Position numbers and translations under genes: made by a program
Origin: Ignavibacteriales bacterium
Lineage (GTDB): Bacteria > Bacteroidota > Ignavibacteria > Ignavibacteriales > Ignavibacteriaceae
Direction: 5' to 3'
NCBI GenBank assembly: GCA_015709675.1
Contig: CP054182.1
Coordinates: 4,133,448-4,197,447, forward strand
Length of the DNA stretch: 64,000 bases
Shown: positions 9,540 through 17,436 of the stretch, piece by piece
Position numbering within the stretch: position 1 is the first letter of the stretch
How the letters are laid out: each line of letters begins with the position of its first letter
The notes under the pieces: model-generated
What the model was told of the DNA's origin: nothing
The model's database searches: none
The model's input: the letters and a program-made list of their open reading frames with translations, nothing else

Positions 9540-10913
9540 CTACATACTTCCCGGTTTTGACTTTTTTTTGTCCTTATACACTTGACCCTTGGCTGTTAGA
9601 CGGTATTTTTGCTTTCTGCTATTTGGCTTATCAGGGATTGTTAATTCAATTAACTTTTGTTCCAATGCAGGTTGGAGATATTTTTTCCTAAAGTTTTCCC
9701 TATGAGCTAAGCTTAGTTTTTCCTGCAATTCCAGTCGCGAATGTTCTCCGGTAAAAACACTCAGGAGCTCTTTTACTTGCGCGGTACTTGCGCGGTACTT
9801 GCGCGGTACTTGCGCGGTGACTTGAGAGATAGTCATAATAGATGATGGGAAAACCATTCTGGTAAAATTCTCGGTAAAATGAAAACACTCTTTATCGTAG
9901 TGTTCTAAAATTCTGGGAACTCCGGAACCAAGTTGTTCAACAAGTTCCAGATCCTTAAAGACCCTCATCAATTCCTTATTTCTAGGAATTGAAAAACCTT
10001 CGAAAAATTCGGTTTGGTTTAGCCCATCAGGCAAGGAACCTGCTGAGGTGATTTCGATTCTGTCAGAAAAAATCTCAAACTTTGGTGCTACTTCACGAGT
10101 ATAGTCATTATGAACAATCGCATTGATAATTGCTTCACGAATCGCAATAGGATTCCAAAGTCTTTGTTCTTTTCGTTCTTTGGGAGTAATGGAGGCAAAA
10201 GTTTTATTTTCTATCGTAATCTTATCTAATATACTTTGCGTTGCTTTAATGAGGGAACAATATCCATATTCATTATTTTCAATAAGTTCGTTCCGGTTGA
10301 ACGATTTATACTTTGCAAGTTTTATTGAAATATTATTTTCATCTGCCAGCAAATAAGCCGCATAGTTTAACGAACCATCTTCGGTTACTAATTCCAGGTT
10401 TTTCTTAAACTGCTTATTAAGTGGCTTTTTCTTTTCCTCATAATAGATACGAAGCTGCTGAAAACTTAAATCCTGCCGGTGCGATTTAATTAAGCCGATT
10501 GAATTGCGAGTACGGGTCGAGAATAATTTCTCAATCATTGTTTTTGGCATTGGTTCAGCAGCTGACCCAACCCTTATAAAACAGCCCTTTTCAGTCATTC
10601 CATATTTTCTTTTAAAATAGGGTTTTTCGCTGCCGCTGGCAACAATAATTTTAATCAGTTCTTTGCCACTTTTGTGTTCGGAAACCACATCAAATAGACC
10701 CATTGCTGAAGGAGAAATGTTGTTTTTAATTCGGTCTTTGATTTTGAGCATATCGCTGTCAATATCCGAAGCGCCAACCACATTGCCATGCTTATCAATA
10801 CCAATATATATTAAACCTCCTTCAGAATAATTCAGGAAGGCAATTACTTCTTTCTCAATATCAAGATCATTATTAAGCTCGCGCTTATATTCTATACGAT
10901 TAGTTTCTGCCAT
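9540..10913 (-). CDS. AlbA_2/Schlafen-AAA_4 domain transcriptional regulator-like protein
   Basis: 457-aa protein of the family often labelled RecG-like or putative DNA-binding. The N-terminal AlbA_2 domain contains EYKRELNNDLDIEKEVIAFLNYSEGG and YIGIDKHGNVVG. The middle carries the HATPase_c_4-like segment REAIINAIVHNDY and IFSDRIEITSAGSLPDG. A C-terminal winged-helix region ends the protein. Just before that last domain a TAQV-PRK-YRA-ST-AQV linker is encoded by four perfect 11-bp repeats, whose copy number sets the reading frame of the last about 75 residues. These proteins are mobile accessory genes, often near toxin-antitoxin loci, as here. A TATTTTTG -10-like box lies 29 nt upstream. 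The function is not established. Confidence 0.8.
   Translation of the reverse strand: MAETNRIEYKRELNNDLDIEKEVIAFLNYSEGGLIYIGIDKHGNVVGASDIDSDMLKIKDRIKNNISPSAMGLFDVVSEHKSGKELIKIIVASGSEKPYFKRKYGMTEKGCFIRVGSAAEPMPKTMIEKLFSTRTRNSIGLIKSHRQDLSFQQLRIYYEEKKKPLNKQFKKNLELVTEDGSLNYAAYLLADENNISIKLAKYKSFNRNELIENNEYGYCSLIKATQSILDKITIENKTFASITPKERKEQRLWNPIAIREAIINAIVHNDYTREVAPKFEIFSDRIEITSAGSLPDGLNQTEFFEGFSIPRNKELMRVFKDLELVEQLGSGVPRILEHYDKECFHFTENFTRMVFPSSIMTISQVTAQVPRKYRASTAQVKELLSVFTGEHSRLELQEKLSLAHRENFRKKYLQPALEQKLIELTIPDKPNSRKQKYRLTAKGQVYKDKKKSKPGSM
9775..9818. repeat. Four perfect 11-bp tandem repeats inside the AlbA_2 gene
   Basis: The unit ACTTGCGCGGT occurs four times head to tail (9775, 9786, 9797, 9808) with no mismatch. 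Eleven is not a multiple of three, so gain or loss of one copy shifts the frame of the remaining C-terminus. Confidence 0.97.
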
Positions 10914-10941
10914 TTTTCTGATTTAAGTATAAGGATCACTA

Positions 10942-10949
10942 CAAAAATA
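10942..10949 (-). promoter_or_regulatory. Candidate -10 box of the AlbA_2 gene
   Basis: On the minus strand TATTTTTG fits the Bacteroidota -10 consensus TAnnTTTG, 28 nt before the ATG. No clear TTG lies at the expected -33 distance, so this is weak. Confidence 0.4.
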
Positions 10950-11235
10950 TACAATTTCCCTATCCTTTCATAACGGGATTTTTCGTTTAATCATCTGTGT
11001 TATATCACTTTTGGTTAATCCTGACAATCTAAATCTTTAATTAGCGGCTGCTTTAGCGTTATTATAACTTTAGGATATTTTGCATCAGGAGTTAATTCGT
11101 TTCCTTCTTAAATTTAGCATGATAAACCCTTTATTCCATGACCATAACAATTAGTGCACAGATGACTTTTTCAGCAGCATACAAACTTTCAGGTACAAAC
11201 TCAATTTTACAGCCCCCTCTACATACTAAACAAAG

Positions 11236-11316
11236 CTATTGCCTAATATAATCTTCCCCATTCAAAAACTTTACGGTGCGCTGCACTTCTGGGGTGACTT
11301 GCGCGGTGCTTGTACG
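11236..11316 (-). pseudogene. Relic C-terminus of a second AlbA_2-type gene
   Basis: Directly after the TAA of the nucleotidyltransferase gene, the same frame stays open for 26 codons and reads R-T-S-T-A-Q-V-T-P-E-V-Q-R-T-V-K-F-L-N-G-E, then D-Y-I-R-Q and a TAG at 11236-11238. The STAQV core and surrounding DNA (CAAGCACCGCGCAAGTC) match the repeat linker of the AlbA_2 gene 1.5 kb away, and the T-P-E-V-Q run followed by L-N-G-E is what normally follows that linker in the family. It is therefore a fragment of a lost copy, fused to the end of the neighbouring gene. The rest of the 10914-11316 gap (about 400 bp) is AT-rich and shows no other gene. Confidence 0.65.
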
Positions 11317-11700
11317 TTACTTTTGGGGTGACTCCTTTAGTTCCTGTTTAGCTTGGCTGAGATATACGCTTGCCGGTTCGTTCAGTATAAACTCTTCCTC
11401 GCAGCTGTAAAAAACCTTCCCCACGCGCCTGATGTGATCAATCAAATCAGCATTTGTTATCATGGTAATTTGCGTCAGATCAATTTTATAGGGCAGCAGC
11501 AAATCGTCAAGCTGAGCATCAATACTCCCTAATACATTTCGGAGACTTCCATGATTTACAATGACCAAATCAATGTCAGAGGCAGGCCTGAAATTCCCGT
11601 TTGCCCTTGAACCATATATAATCACAAGTCTGACCTCACTGAATTTTGAGAATACTCCGTTTATAGCTGAAATATCTTTTTCGGAAAGTCCAAACATCAT
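11317..11700 (-). CDS. MNT-type minimal nucleotidyltransferase (antitoxin-like)
   Basis: 127-aa DNA-polymerase-beta-like nucleotidyltransferase. The catalytic signature G30-S-R-A-N-G then SDIDL (metal-binding D42 and D44) is complete. In MNT/HEPT pairs the MNT protein adenylylates a tyrosine of its HEPT partner and neutralises it. The start overlaps the stop of the HEPT gene by four bases (ATGA), so they are co-translated. The last residues (ESPQK) adjoin the AlbA_2 relic and may themselves derive from it. Confidence 0.85.
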   Translation of the reverse strand: MMFGLSEKDISAINGVFSKFSEVRLVIIYGSRANGNFRPASDIDLVIVNHGSLRNVLGSIDAQLDDLLLPYKIDLTQITMITNADLIDHIRRVGKVFYSCEEEFILNEPASVYLSQAKQELKESPQK

Positions 11701-12116
11701 GTTCTGCTCCCTAATTCCGTCATCGTTTCTTTTAAGGTAGCAAATAAAGGGAAATACAGTTCAACAATCTGAGCCTGAAGTTCAGAAACTATTTCTTCAT
11801 TATAGGTATGAGAGGATAAATTTCTGCTCCGGATCATTTCCATCCAGGTAACACCATCTGTAATAAGACCGCTTGAATATGCCTCTCTTACTGCATCTCG
11901 CGAGCCGGTTATCGAAGTAATACCCTGAAATTCCAGATAGTCTTTCATTAGATTCCAGGCAAGTTCATGGGTCAGTTCAAACCTTTTAATCAGACCCTCT
12001 TCTTCAAGATTACTTAGCTCTCTCTTACCGCTGAGAACCACCGCCTCCTCTAAAAGATTCAGCGCCTTTATATAATTATTTAATCGTTGTTTCCAACGAA
12101 TATCGGGATTATCCAA
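11697..12116 (-). CDS. HEPT-domain protein, HI0074 family (toxin-like partner of MNT)
   Basis: 139-aa all-helical protein of the HI0074 nucleotidyltransferase-substrate-binding family. It has the family pattern (RWKQRLNNYIKALNLLEEA near the N-terminus, FELTHELAWNLMKDYL, then SRDAVREAYSSGLI) and the R-x4-H-x-Y motif RNLSSHTY that, in HEPT RNases, holds the catalytic residues and the tyrosine modified by MNT. The start codon is TTG at 12116 with GGAAAGG nine bases upstream. The first gene of a two-gene unit with MNT. A host-protective or plasmid-style addiction role is known for some pairs and is only inferred here. Confidence 0.85.
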   Translation of the reverse strand: MDNPDIRWKQRLNNYIKALNLLEEAVVLSGKRELSNLEEEGLIKRFELTHELAWNLMKDYLEFQGITSITGSRDAVREAYSSGLITDGVTWMEMIRSRNLSSHTYNEEIVSELQAQIVELYFPLFATLKETMTELGSRT

Positions 12117-12302
12117 AAACGTTTACCTTTCCATAAACAGTTCTTATTTCCTTGCATTGAAAAATACTTAATTAACTCCATCCGAAAAAACTTTGGCAGC
12201 CCAGAAATCATCGGTACTGTAAAACCTGACTTCCGGTCAGCCGTACTTCGGAGAGCGCTCCCTCCCTTCCCGAAAAACCGGAATTTATTCCCCTTTTCAT
12301 GT

Positions 12303-12310
12303 TATTTTTG
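12303..12310 (+). promoter_or_regulatory. Candidate -10 box of the aldehyde dehydrogenase gene
   Basis: TATTTTTG fits TAnnTTTG and lies 20 nt before the ATG at 12331. No convincing -33 TTG is visible. Confidence 0.4.
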
Positions 12311-12330
12311 ATAAATTAATCCTGATTTTT

Positions 12331-13890
12331 ATGGAAAAACACACCATCTCGACTGACCCAGTTACCGGTGAAATTACCGGTTACACTAAAGAAAATACCA
12401 TTGAAGAACTTAACGAAACTGTTGCCAGGGCAATAATAGCTGCCCGTGAGTGGGCCTCACTCAACATTGATGACAGAAAAGAATATCTCCTTAAAGCCCG
12501 GAATTTTATAGTTGCCAATGCAGACCGCATTTCGCTTACCGTTTCCAGAGAAACAGGTAAAACCCGCTTCGATGCCATGAGTACTGAAGTCTCTAACGCT
12601 GCATTTGCCATTGACTATTATGCAAAAAACGCGAAAAGAGTTCTGAAAAGAAAACGGGTTAAAGGGGGCAATATCCTTTTCATTAACAAATATGCCTACA
12701 TTGACCGGGTCCCCTTTGGCGTGATAGGAATAATCAGCCCCTGGAATTATCCGTTCGCCATACCTTTTCATGAGGTGGCAATGGCACTCATGGCAGGAAA
12801 CGCGGTAGTGCTCAAAACTGCGAGCCAGACACTGATGTCCGGTAAACTGATAAAGGAAGCGCTTGAAGCAGCCGGTTTACCTGAGAATGTTTTTAATCTG
12901 GTGAATATGAAAGGCAGTATTGCAGGTGAAGCTTTTATCAATTCCGGCATAGGCAAACTCTTTTTCACCGGCTCGGTTGCGGTTGGTCAGGAACTGATGA
13001 AAAAAGCCGCGGACCGGCTGCTCCCCATTTCTCTTGAACTCGGGGGCAACGACCCTATGATCGTCTGCCGCGATGCTGATATATATCAGGCAGTTTCAGG
13101 CGCGCTCTGGGCAGGTCTTTCAAACTGCGGTCAGTCCTGCGCCGGTATTGAGCGGATTTATGTTGCGGAAGATATATACGATGATTTTGTTTCCCTGCTT
13201 AAGGAAAAACTTTCTTCACTCCGCCAGGGTCCTGATACTGATTTTAATGTTGATATCGGTTCCCTTACAACCGCAGGCCAGCTTGAAACCGTAAAAAAAC
13301 ATGTTGAGGATGCAATTGAAAAAGGAGCCAGAATTACTCTTGGCAGCAAGCCCCTTTCAGACAATCCTCTATATTTCAGACCGGTGCTCATTGAGGATCC
13401 GACTGATGATATGCTGACCATACAGGATGAAACCTTTGGCCCGGTGCTGGCGATACAAAAAGTAAAAGATACGGAAGAGGCGGTCAGGAGAGCGAATGAC
13501 AGTCAGCTTGGTCTGACTGCATCGGTCTGGACTCAGAACAGGCAGGAGGCTCACGCCATTGCGTCCCGCATCGAGGCAGGAGCGGTAACCATTAACGATC
13601 ATCTAATGAGCCATTCCCTTGCCCATACACCCTGGGGAGGGTTTAAAACCTCAGGCCTCGGGCGCACTCATGCTGAATTTGGCCTTGAGGCGATGACTCA
13701 GCCAAGAGTGGTGATTGATGATCTGTTGCCAGGCAGAAAAAGAAATATGTGGTGGTATCCGCATGACCGCAGCGTATATGAAGGACTTAAAGGCGGACTA
13801 AATTTCCTATATACTCCTTCACTTGAACAAAAATTTGAAGGAGCCGCCGCTCTGATTAAAACATTCCTGAGAAGTTTCAGAGCTGATTAA
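12331..13890 (+). CDS. NAD(P)-dependent aldehyde dehydrogenase
   Basis: 519-aa soluble enzyme of the ALDH superfamily that oxidises an aldehyde to the acid. The catalytic Cys is C270 in NCGQSCAG; the general base is E236 in LELGGNDP; the cofactor loop FFTGSVAVGQ and the ISPWNYPF substrate-channel motif are present. Overall pattern is closest to succinate-semialdehyde/medium-chain aldehyde dehydrogenases, but with an extra C-terminal segment (about residues 465-519, including WWYPHDRSVYEGLKGGLNFLY). It is followed after 57 nt by a nucleoside phosphorylase, with a hairpin (arms 13897-13904 and 13916-13923) between them; co-transcription is likely. The aldehyde substrate is unknown. Confidence 0.9.
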   Translation: MEKHTISTDPVTGEITGYTKENTIEELNETVARAIIAAREWASLNIDDRKEYLLKARNFIVANADRISLTVSRETGKTRFDAMSTEVSNAAFAIDYYAKNAKRVLKRKRVKGGNILFINKYAYIDRVPFGVIGIISPWNYPFAIPFHEVAMALMAGNAVVLKTASQTLMSGKLIKEALEAAGLPENVFNLVNMKGSIAGEAFINSGIGKLFFTGSVAVGQELMKKAADRLLPISLELGGNDPMIVCRDADIYQAVSGALWAGLSNCGQSCAGIERIYVAEDIYDDFVSLLKEKLSSLRQGPDTDFNVDIGSLTTAGQLETVKKHVEDAIEKGARITLGSKPLSDNPLYFRPVLIEDPTDDMLTIQDETFGPVLAIQKVKDTEEAVRRANDSQLGLTASVWTQNRQEAHAIASRIEAGAVTINDHLMSHSLAHTPWGGFKTSGLGRTHAEFGLEAMTQPRVVIDDLLPGRKRNMWWYPHDRSVYEGLKGGLNFLYTPSLEQKFEGAAALIKTFLRSFRAD

Positions 13891-13947
13891 AAATCCAGCG
13901 GAGCCCTTCTCTGCTGCTCCGCTAAACCGAACCATGAAAGAAAATGT

Positions 13948-15252
13948 ATGAATACTATTGAACTTATCCGCAAAAAAAGAAACCGTGAGGAACTTACTTC
14001 AGGTGATATAGAACAGCTCATTAACGGTTACACCAGAGGAAACGTACCGGACTATCAGTTCTCCGCTTTCCTTATGGCTGGTTTCCTTAACGGATTCACT
14101 GAAGCTGAAACTGCCGCTCTTACCTCGGCCATGCTTCACAGCGGAAAGGTTCTTGATCTTTCAGCAATAAAAGGCATCAAGGTTGACAAACATTCAACCG
14201 GCGGAGTGGGAGATAAAACTTCCCTCATTATTGCTCCTGTTGCAGCAGCCGCAGGGGTTCCGGTACCAATGATTTCCGGCCGAGCGCTTGGGCATACCGG
14301 CGGTACTCTTGATAAACTGGAATCTATCCCCGGTTTCCGTACCGATCTGAATCTTGCTGAATATAAAAAGGTGTTAAAGAAATGCGGTGCTGTTCTAATT
14401 GGTCAGACAAAAGAGATTGCTCCGGCGGATAAGGGTATATATGCTCTCAGGGATGTTACCGCCACGGTTGAATCAATCCCCCTGATTACCGCCTCGATCA
14501 TGAGCAAAAAACTCGCCGAAGGTATTGATGCATTAGTCCTTGATGTTAAAACAGGAAACGGGGCCTTCATGCGCTCATATTCTGATGCACAGAAGCTTGC
14601 GGAATCACTTGCTAAAACAGCTAAAAGATTCGGCAAAAAGGTGATCGCATATATAACAGACATGAATCAGCCCCTCGGCAGATTCACCGGCAACTGGCCA
14701 GAGGTTTATGAATCTCTGCTGGTGCTTCAGGGCTACCATTCCCCGAGGCTGACGGAACTCTCCATTGAGCTTGCCGGTGCAATGATCTGGCTTGGCGGAA
14801 AAGCAAAGAATCTTTCAGAAGGAAAATTCATCGCGGCGGAAATGATTACCTCCGGCAAGGCCTTTGAAAAATTCCTGCAGATTGCAAAATTGCAGGGTGC
14901 AAATATCCGGTATCTGGAGAACCCTGACTCCTTCCCGAAACCTCGTTACTCGGCAGAATATCTGGCCGCCCGCGAGGGATATGTTAATTATGACTGCTTC
15001 CACACAGGAATGGCAGCTGTTGAGGCGGGTGCCGGACGCCTTACCAAAGATGATAAACCGGATAAAAAAGCCGGCATTATTACCGGAAAGCTTAAAGGTG
15101 AAAAAGTTAAAAAGGGAGACCGCCTGGCAACTGTCTTTGGTGATAATAAGGAAAAAGTCCTGAAAGCAATGCAGAGAATGCCGCTGGCGGTAACAATTTC
15201 TTCAAAGCCGGTACCAAAAGATAAGCTGATCAGGAAGGTTATTACCGGATAA
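13948..15252 (+). CDS. deoA: Pyrimidine-nucleoside (thymidine) phosphorylase
   Basis: 434-aa enzyme of nucleoside salvage: phosphorolysis of thymidine/uridine to the base and (deoxy)ribose-1-phosphate. Family signature VDKHSTGGVGDKTS (K81-H82-S83 contact phosphate) and SGRALGHTGGTLDKLESIPG are present, along with the lysine/serine pair in ATVESIPLITASIMSKKLAEG. The usual three parts (helical domain, alpha/beta domain, C-terminal PYNP_C from about 345) are complete. Length and motifs fit both thymidine phosphorylase (deoA) and the broader pyrimidine-nucleoside phosphorylase (pdp); specificity cannot be settled here. Confidence 0.92.
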   Translation: MNTIELIRKKRNREELTSGDIEQLINGYTRGNVPDYQFSAFLMAGFLNGFTEAETAALTSAMLHSGKVLDLSAIKGIKVDKHSTGGVGDKTSLIIAPVAAAAGVPVPMISGRALGHTGGTLDKLESIPGFRTDLNLAEYKKVLKKCGAVLIGQTKEIAPADKGIYALRDVTATVESIPLITASIMSKKLAEGIDALVLDVKTGNGAFMRSYSDAQKLAESLAKTAKRFGKKVIAYITDMNQPLGRFTGNWPEVYESLLVLQGYHSPRLTELSIELAGAMIWLGGKAKNLSEGKFIAAEMITSGKAFEKFLQIAKLQGANIRYLENPDSFPKPRYSAEYLAAREGYVNYDCFHTGMAAVEAGAGRLTKDDKPDKKAGIITGKLKGEKVKKGDRLATVFGDNKEKVLKAMQRMPLAVTISSKPVPKDKLIRKVITG

Positions 15253-15310
15253 CAACATGAAATTATTATATTCTTTGAATGATTGATAAGTAACTAAGAG
15301 AGAGTAAACT

Positions 15311-16186
15311 ATGATTCTGTTTTTGATTTCGCTGCTCGCCGCAGTGGTTGCGTTTGTCGTTTACAAAAGTGCAAAGCAGAGATACAGTAAAAATGAAGCT
15401 TCCTTTGCCCTTACCGGATTTGTTGTTGCCATTATCATCAGTATAATGCAATGCTTTACCGTCATCCCTGCGGGTGCGGTTGGCGTTGTTGATTTTCTGG
15501 GTATGGTAAGTGAGAACACGCTCAAAAGCGGTGTTAATATGGTAAATCCGCTGGCCAACGTAATTAAGTTCAGTATTAAAACCCAGGAATTCAAGGAAGA
15601 GATGAACGTACCTTCAACCGAGGGACTGAGTGTGCAGCTTGAGATAAGCCTGCTCTACCACCTGAATCCTGAGAACGCAAATAATATATATCGTACCGTC
15701 GGTGAGGATTACGCGAACCGAATTCTTATTCCCCAGTTCCGTTCTGTGGTGCGCGGTGTTACGGCAAAATATGAGGCAAAGGCGCTTTATACATCAGGTA
15801 GAGAGGTTCTTTCAAAAGAAATTGAAAGTGAACTGAACAAACTGGTAAACGGACGCGGTATTGTGGTAGAAGCCGCGCCGCTGCGTCAGATTATACTTCC
15901 TCCAGGTTTAACCAGCTCAATTGAAGAAAAACTGAAAGCTGAACAGGAAAGCCAGAGAATGCAGTTTATCCTGCTTAAGGAAAAACAGGAAGCAGACCGC
16001 AAAAGAATTGAAGCTCAGGGTATATCCGACTTCCAGAATATTATCGCAAGAGGATTAAGCGAACAGCTTCTGAAGTGGAAGGGCATTGAAGCAACAGAGA
16101 AACTGGCAAATTCACAAAATGCTAAAATTGTAGTCATCGGTTCAGGAAAGGATGGCCTGCCGATAATCCTGAACACGGATAAATAA
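15311..16186 (+). CDS. Prohibitin/SPFH-family membrane protein
   Basis: 291-aa membrane-anchored scaffold protein. Two N-terminal hydrophobic segments (about residues 2-18 and 36-56) precede an SPFH/Band-7 domain (about 60-235: VPAGxxGVVDFLG-like start, SKRGVN-like KSGVNMVNP, then EFKEEMNVPSTEGLSVQLEI), followed by the charged coiled coil KLKAEQESQRMQ...KEKQEADRKRIEAQG typical of prohibitins. It probably oligomerises on the cytoplasmic membrane and may modulate FtsH-type proteases, as known for prohibitin/HflKC relatives. The transcript ends at the hairpin at 16214-16240. Confidence 0.88.
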   Translation: MILFLISLLAAVVAFVVYKSAKQRYSKNEASFALTGFVVAIIISIMQCFTVIPAGAVGVVDFLGMVSENTLKSGVNMVNPLANVIKFSIKTQEFKEEMNVPSTEGLSVQLEISLLYHLNPENANNIYRTVGEDYANRILIPQFRSVVRGVTAKYEAKALYTSGREVLSKEIESELNKLVNGRGIVVEAAPLRQIILPPGLTSSIEEKLKAEQESQRMQFILLKEKQEADRKRIEAQGISDFQNIIARGLSEQLLKWKGIEATEKLANSQNAKIVVIGSGKDGLPIILNTDK

Positions 16187-16213
16187 ATCCCGTCATAATA
16201 ATCTTTCCCAATT

Positions 16214-16240
16214 GTGCCTGCGTCAGCAGGCACTATTTTT
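16214..16240 (+). terminator. Intrinsic terminator of the prohibitin-like gene
   Basis: Perfect 8-bp stem GTGCCTGC/GCAGGCAC (16214-16221 and 16226-16233) with a four-base loop, followed by TATTTTT. Confidence 0.85.
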
Positions 16241-16254
16241 ATATACAACCTTAT

Positions 16255-16656
16255 TGAGACACGAATCGGGGTGCCTGTGCGGGATTATTGCAAAAATTAG
16301 TTCATGTAAGGTGCATTATGGGGTTAGGACAAGTCACGACTTGTCCCTACGGAAAAATCAAATGAATCTAAGCTTTGTAGAGACACGCCGCGGCGTGTCT
16401 GTACGGGAGTACGGCAAACATCAAACATGTAAGGTTGCACAATGGGGTTAGGACAAGTCACAACTTGTCCCTACGGAAAAATCAAAGGAATCTAAGCTTT
16501 GTATAGACACGCCGTGGCGTGTCTGTACGGAATTCGCGCAAACATCAAATCATGTAAGGTTGCACAATGGGTTTAGGACAAGTCACGACTTGCCCCAAGG
16601 AGAGAATCAAATAAATCTAAACGTTGTACAGACACGCCGAGGCGTGTCTCTACAGA
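16255..16656. repeat. About 125-bp tandem repeat array with two palindromes per unit
   Basis: Three units plus a diverged half unit fill almost the whole 473-bp gap between the prohibitin-like gene and comB. Each unit holds GGACAAGTCACGACTTGTCC (starts 16327, 16451, 16576; spacing 124 and 125) and GACACGCCGCGGCGTGTC or a one-base variant. Compensated differences occur at the centres of the palindromes (CGCG, CGTG, CGAG), while arms are kept. No ORF is convincing. Similar GACACGCC palindromes are known as dispersed intergenic repeats; the role is unknown. Confidence 0.9.
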
Positions 16657-16659
16657 GAA

Positions 16660-17385
16660 TCAGTGGACTTCTTTAATTGAATTATTCTTAAATGAAGGCA
16701 CTACATCCGTAATGTCAATCTGCGAACAATAATCTATATCCCCTTCAAATCCGTTTTCGACAAGAATCTGTCCGTGCTCTGTGTTGCGCATCATTCCCGG
16801 TATATCTTTTTGCTTCATTTCAAATAAGCTTAGTGCAGCCGCAGCAGAATCCGTAAGATTATAATCCCCGTTTATCTTCAGAATTTCGCTTACCAGTTTT
16901 CCTGCACAAACCGTATCTTCCAGACTGAATTCATTATTCCTCCCCGAGCAGATTATTTCAAGTGATTCGCCGGTTTCCACCAGTCTTTTAGCTGATGCAC
17001 TGATGTTCAAAAAAGAGGCGATTATCAGATTCGTTGAAAACTTGGCTCTTACTATTGCCTTGGTACCGTTTGTGGTATACAACACAACAGTTTTTCCTCC
17101 GATAACCTCCGAAGTGAATTCAGAAGGTGAATTTCCCAGATTAAAGCCATCTACCTTTTTTGTGTTTTTCTCACCACAAAGCAGCGTCTGCCCTCCGAAC
17201 ATTCCTCCGGAGACTTTTACTGCAAATTCAATACTTCCAACCGGTATAATTTCTTTTGCACCATTCATCACTGCCGTTACGATGGTTGATGAAGCGCGAA
17301 GCACATCAATTACCGCTGCAGTCTTTGAACTGAAATATAACTCATCAACACCAACTGGTGAAAACAACACATTGATCCTGGTCAT
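16660..17385 (-). CDS. comB: 2-phosphosulfolactate phosphatase family protein (ComB)
   Basis: 241-aa protein matching the ComB family: VIDVLRASSTIVTAVMNGAKEIIPVGSIEFA, LLCGEKNTKKVDGFNLGNSPSEF, TTNGTKAI and ICSGRNNEFSLEDTVCAG. The characterised enzyme hydrolyses 2-phospho-3-sulfolactate to sulfolactate, a step in coenzyme M synthesis and sulfolactate metabolism. No ComA, ComC or other sulfonate gene is next to it, so its pathway here is uncertain. It is followed upstream (on its strand) by gcvT, 51 bp away. The start ATG at 17385 is preceded by TGAGGGAATGA. Confidence 0.85.
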   Translation of the reverse strand: MTRINVLFSPVGVDELYFSSKTAAVIDVLRASSTIVTAVMNGAKEIIPVGSIEFAVKVSGGMFGGQTLLCGEKNTKKVDGFNLGNSPSEFTSEVIGGKTVVLYTTNGTKAIVRAKFSTNLIIASFLNISASAKRLVETGESLEIICSGRNNEFSLEDTVCAGKLVSEILKINGDYNLTDSAAAALSLFEMKQKDIPGMMRNTEHGQILVENGFEGDIDYCSQIDITDVVPSFKNNSIKEVH

Positions 17386-17436
17386 TCATTCCCTCAAAAA
17401 ATAATACAACTAAAAAAATTTACTAAGATCTGCCGG

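Noticed and set aside
9533-9554. CCGGGAA/TTCCCGG hairpin as terminator of the AlbA_2 gene
   Set aside because: It overlaps the stop codon, and the T-run follows it only on the plus strand, where no gene ends here.
16255-16656. CRISPR array or tRNA cluster
   Set aside because: Units of about 125 bp are conserved throughout and hold palindromes with no cloverleaf or spacer pattern.
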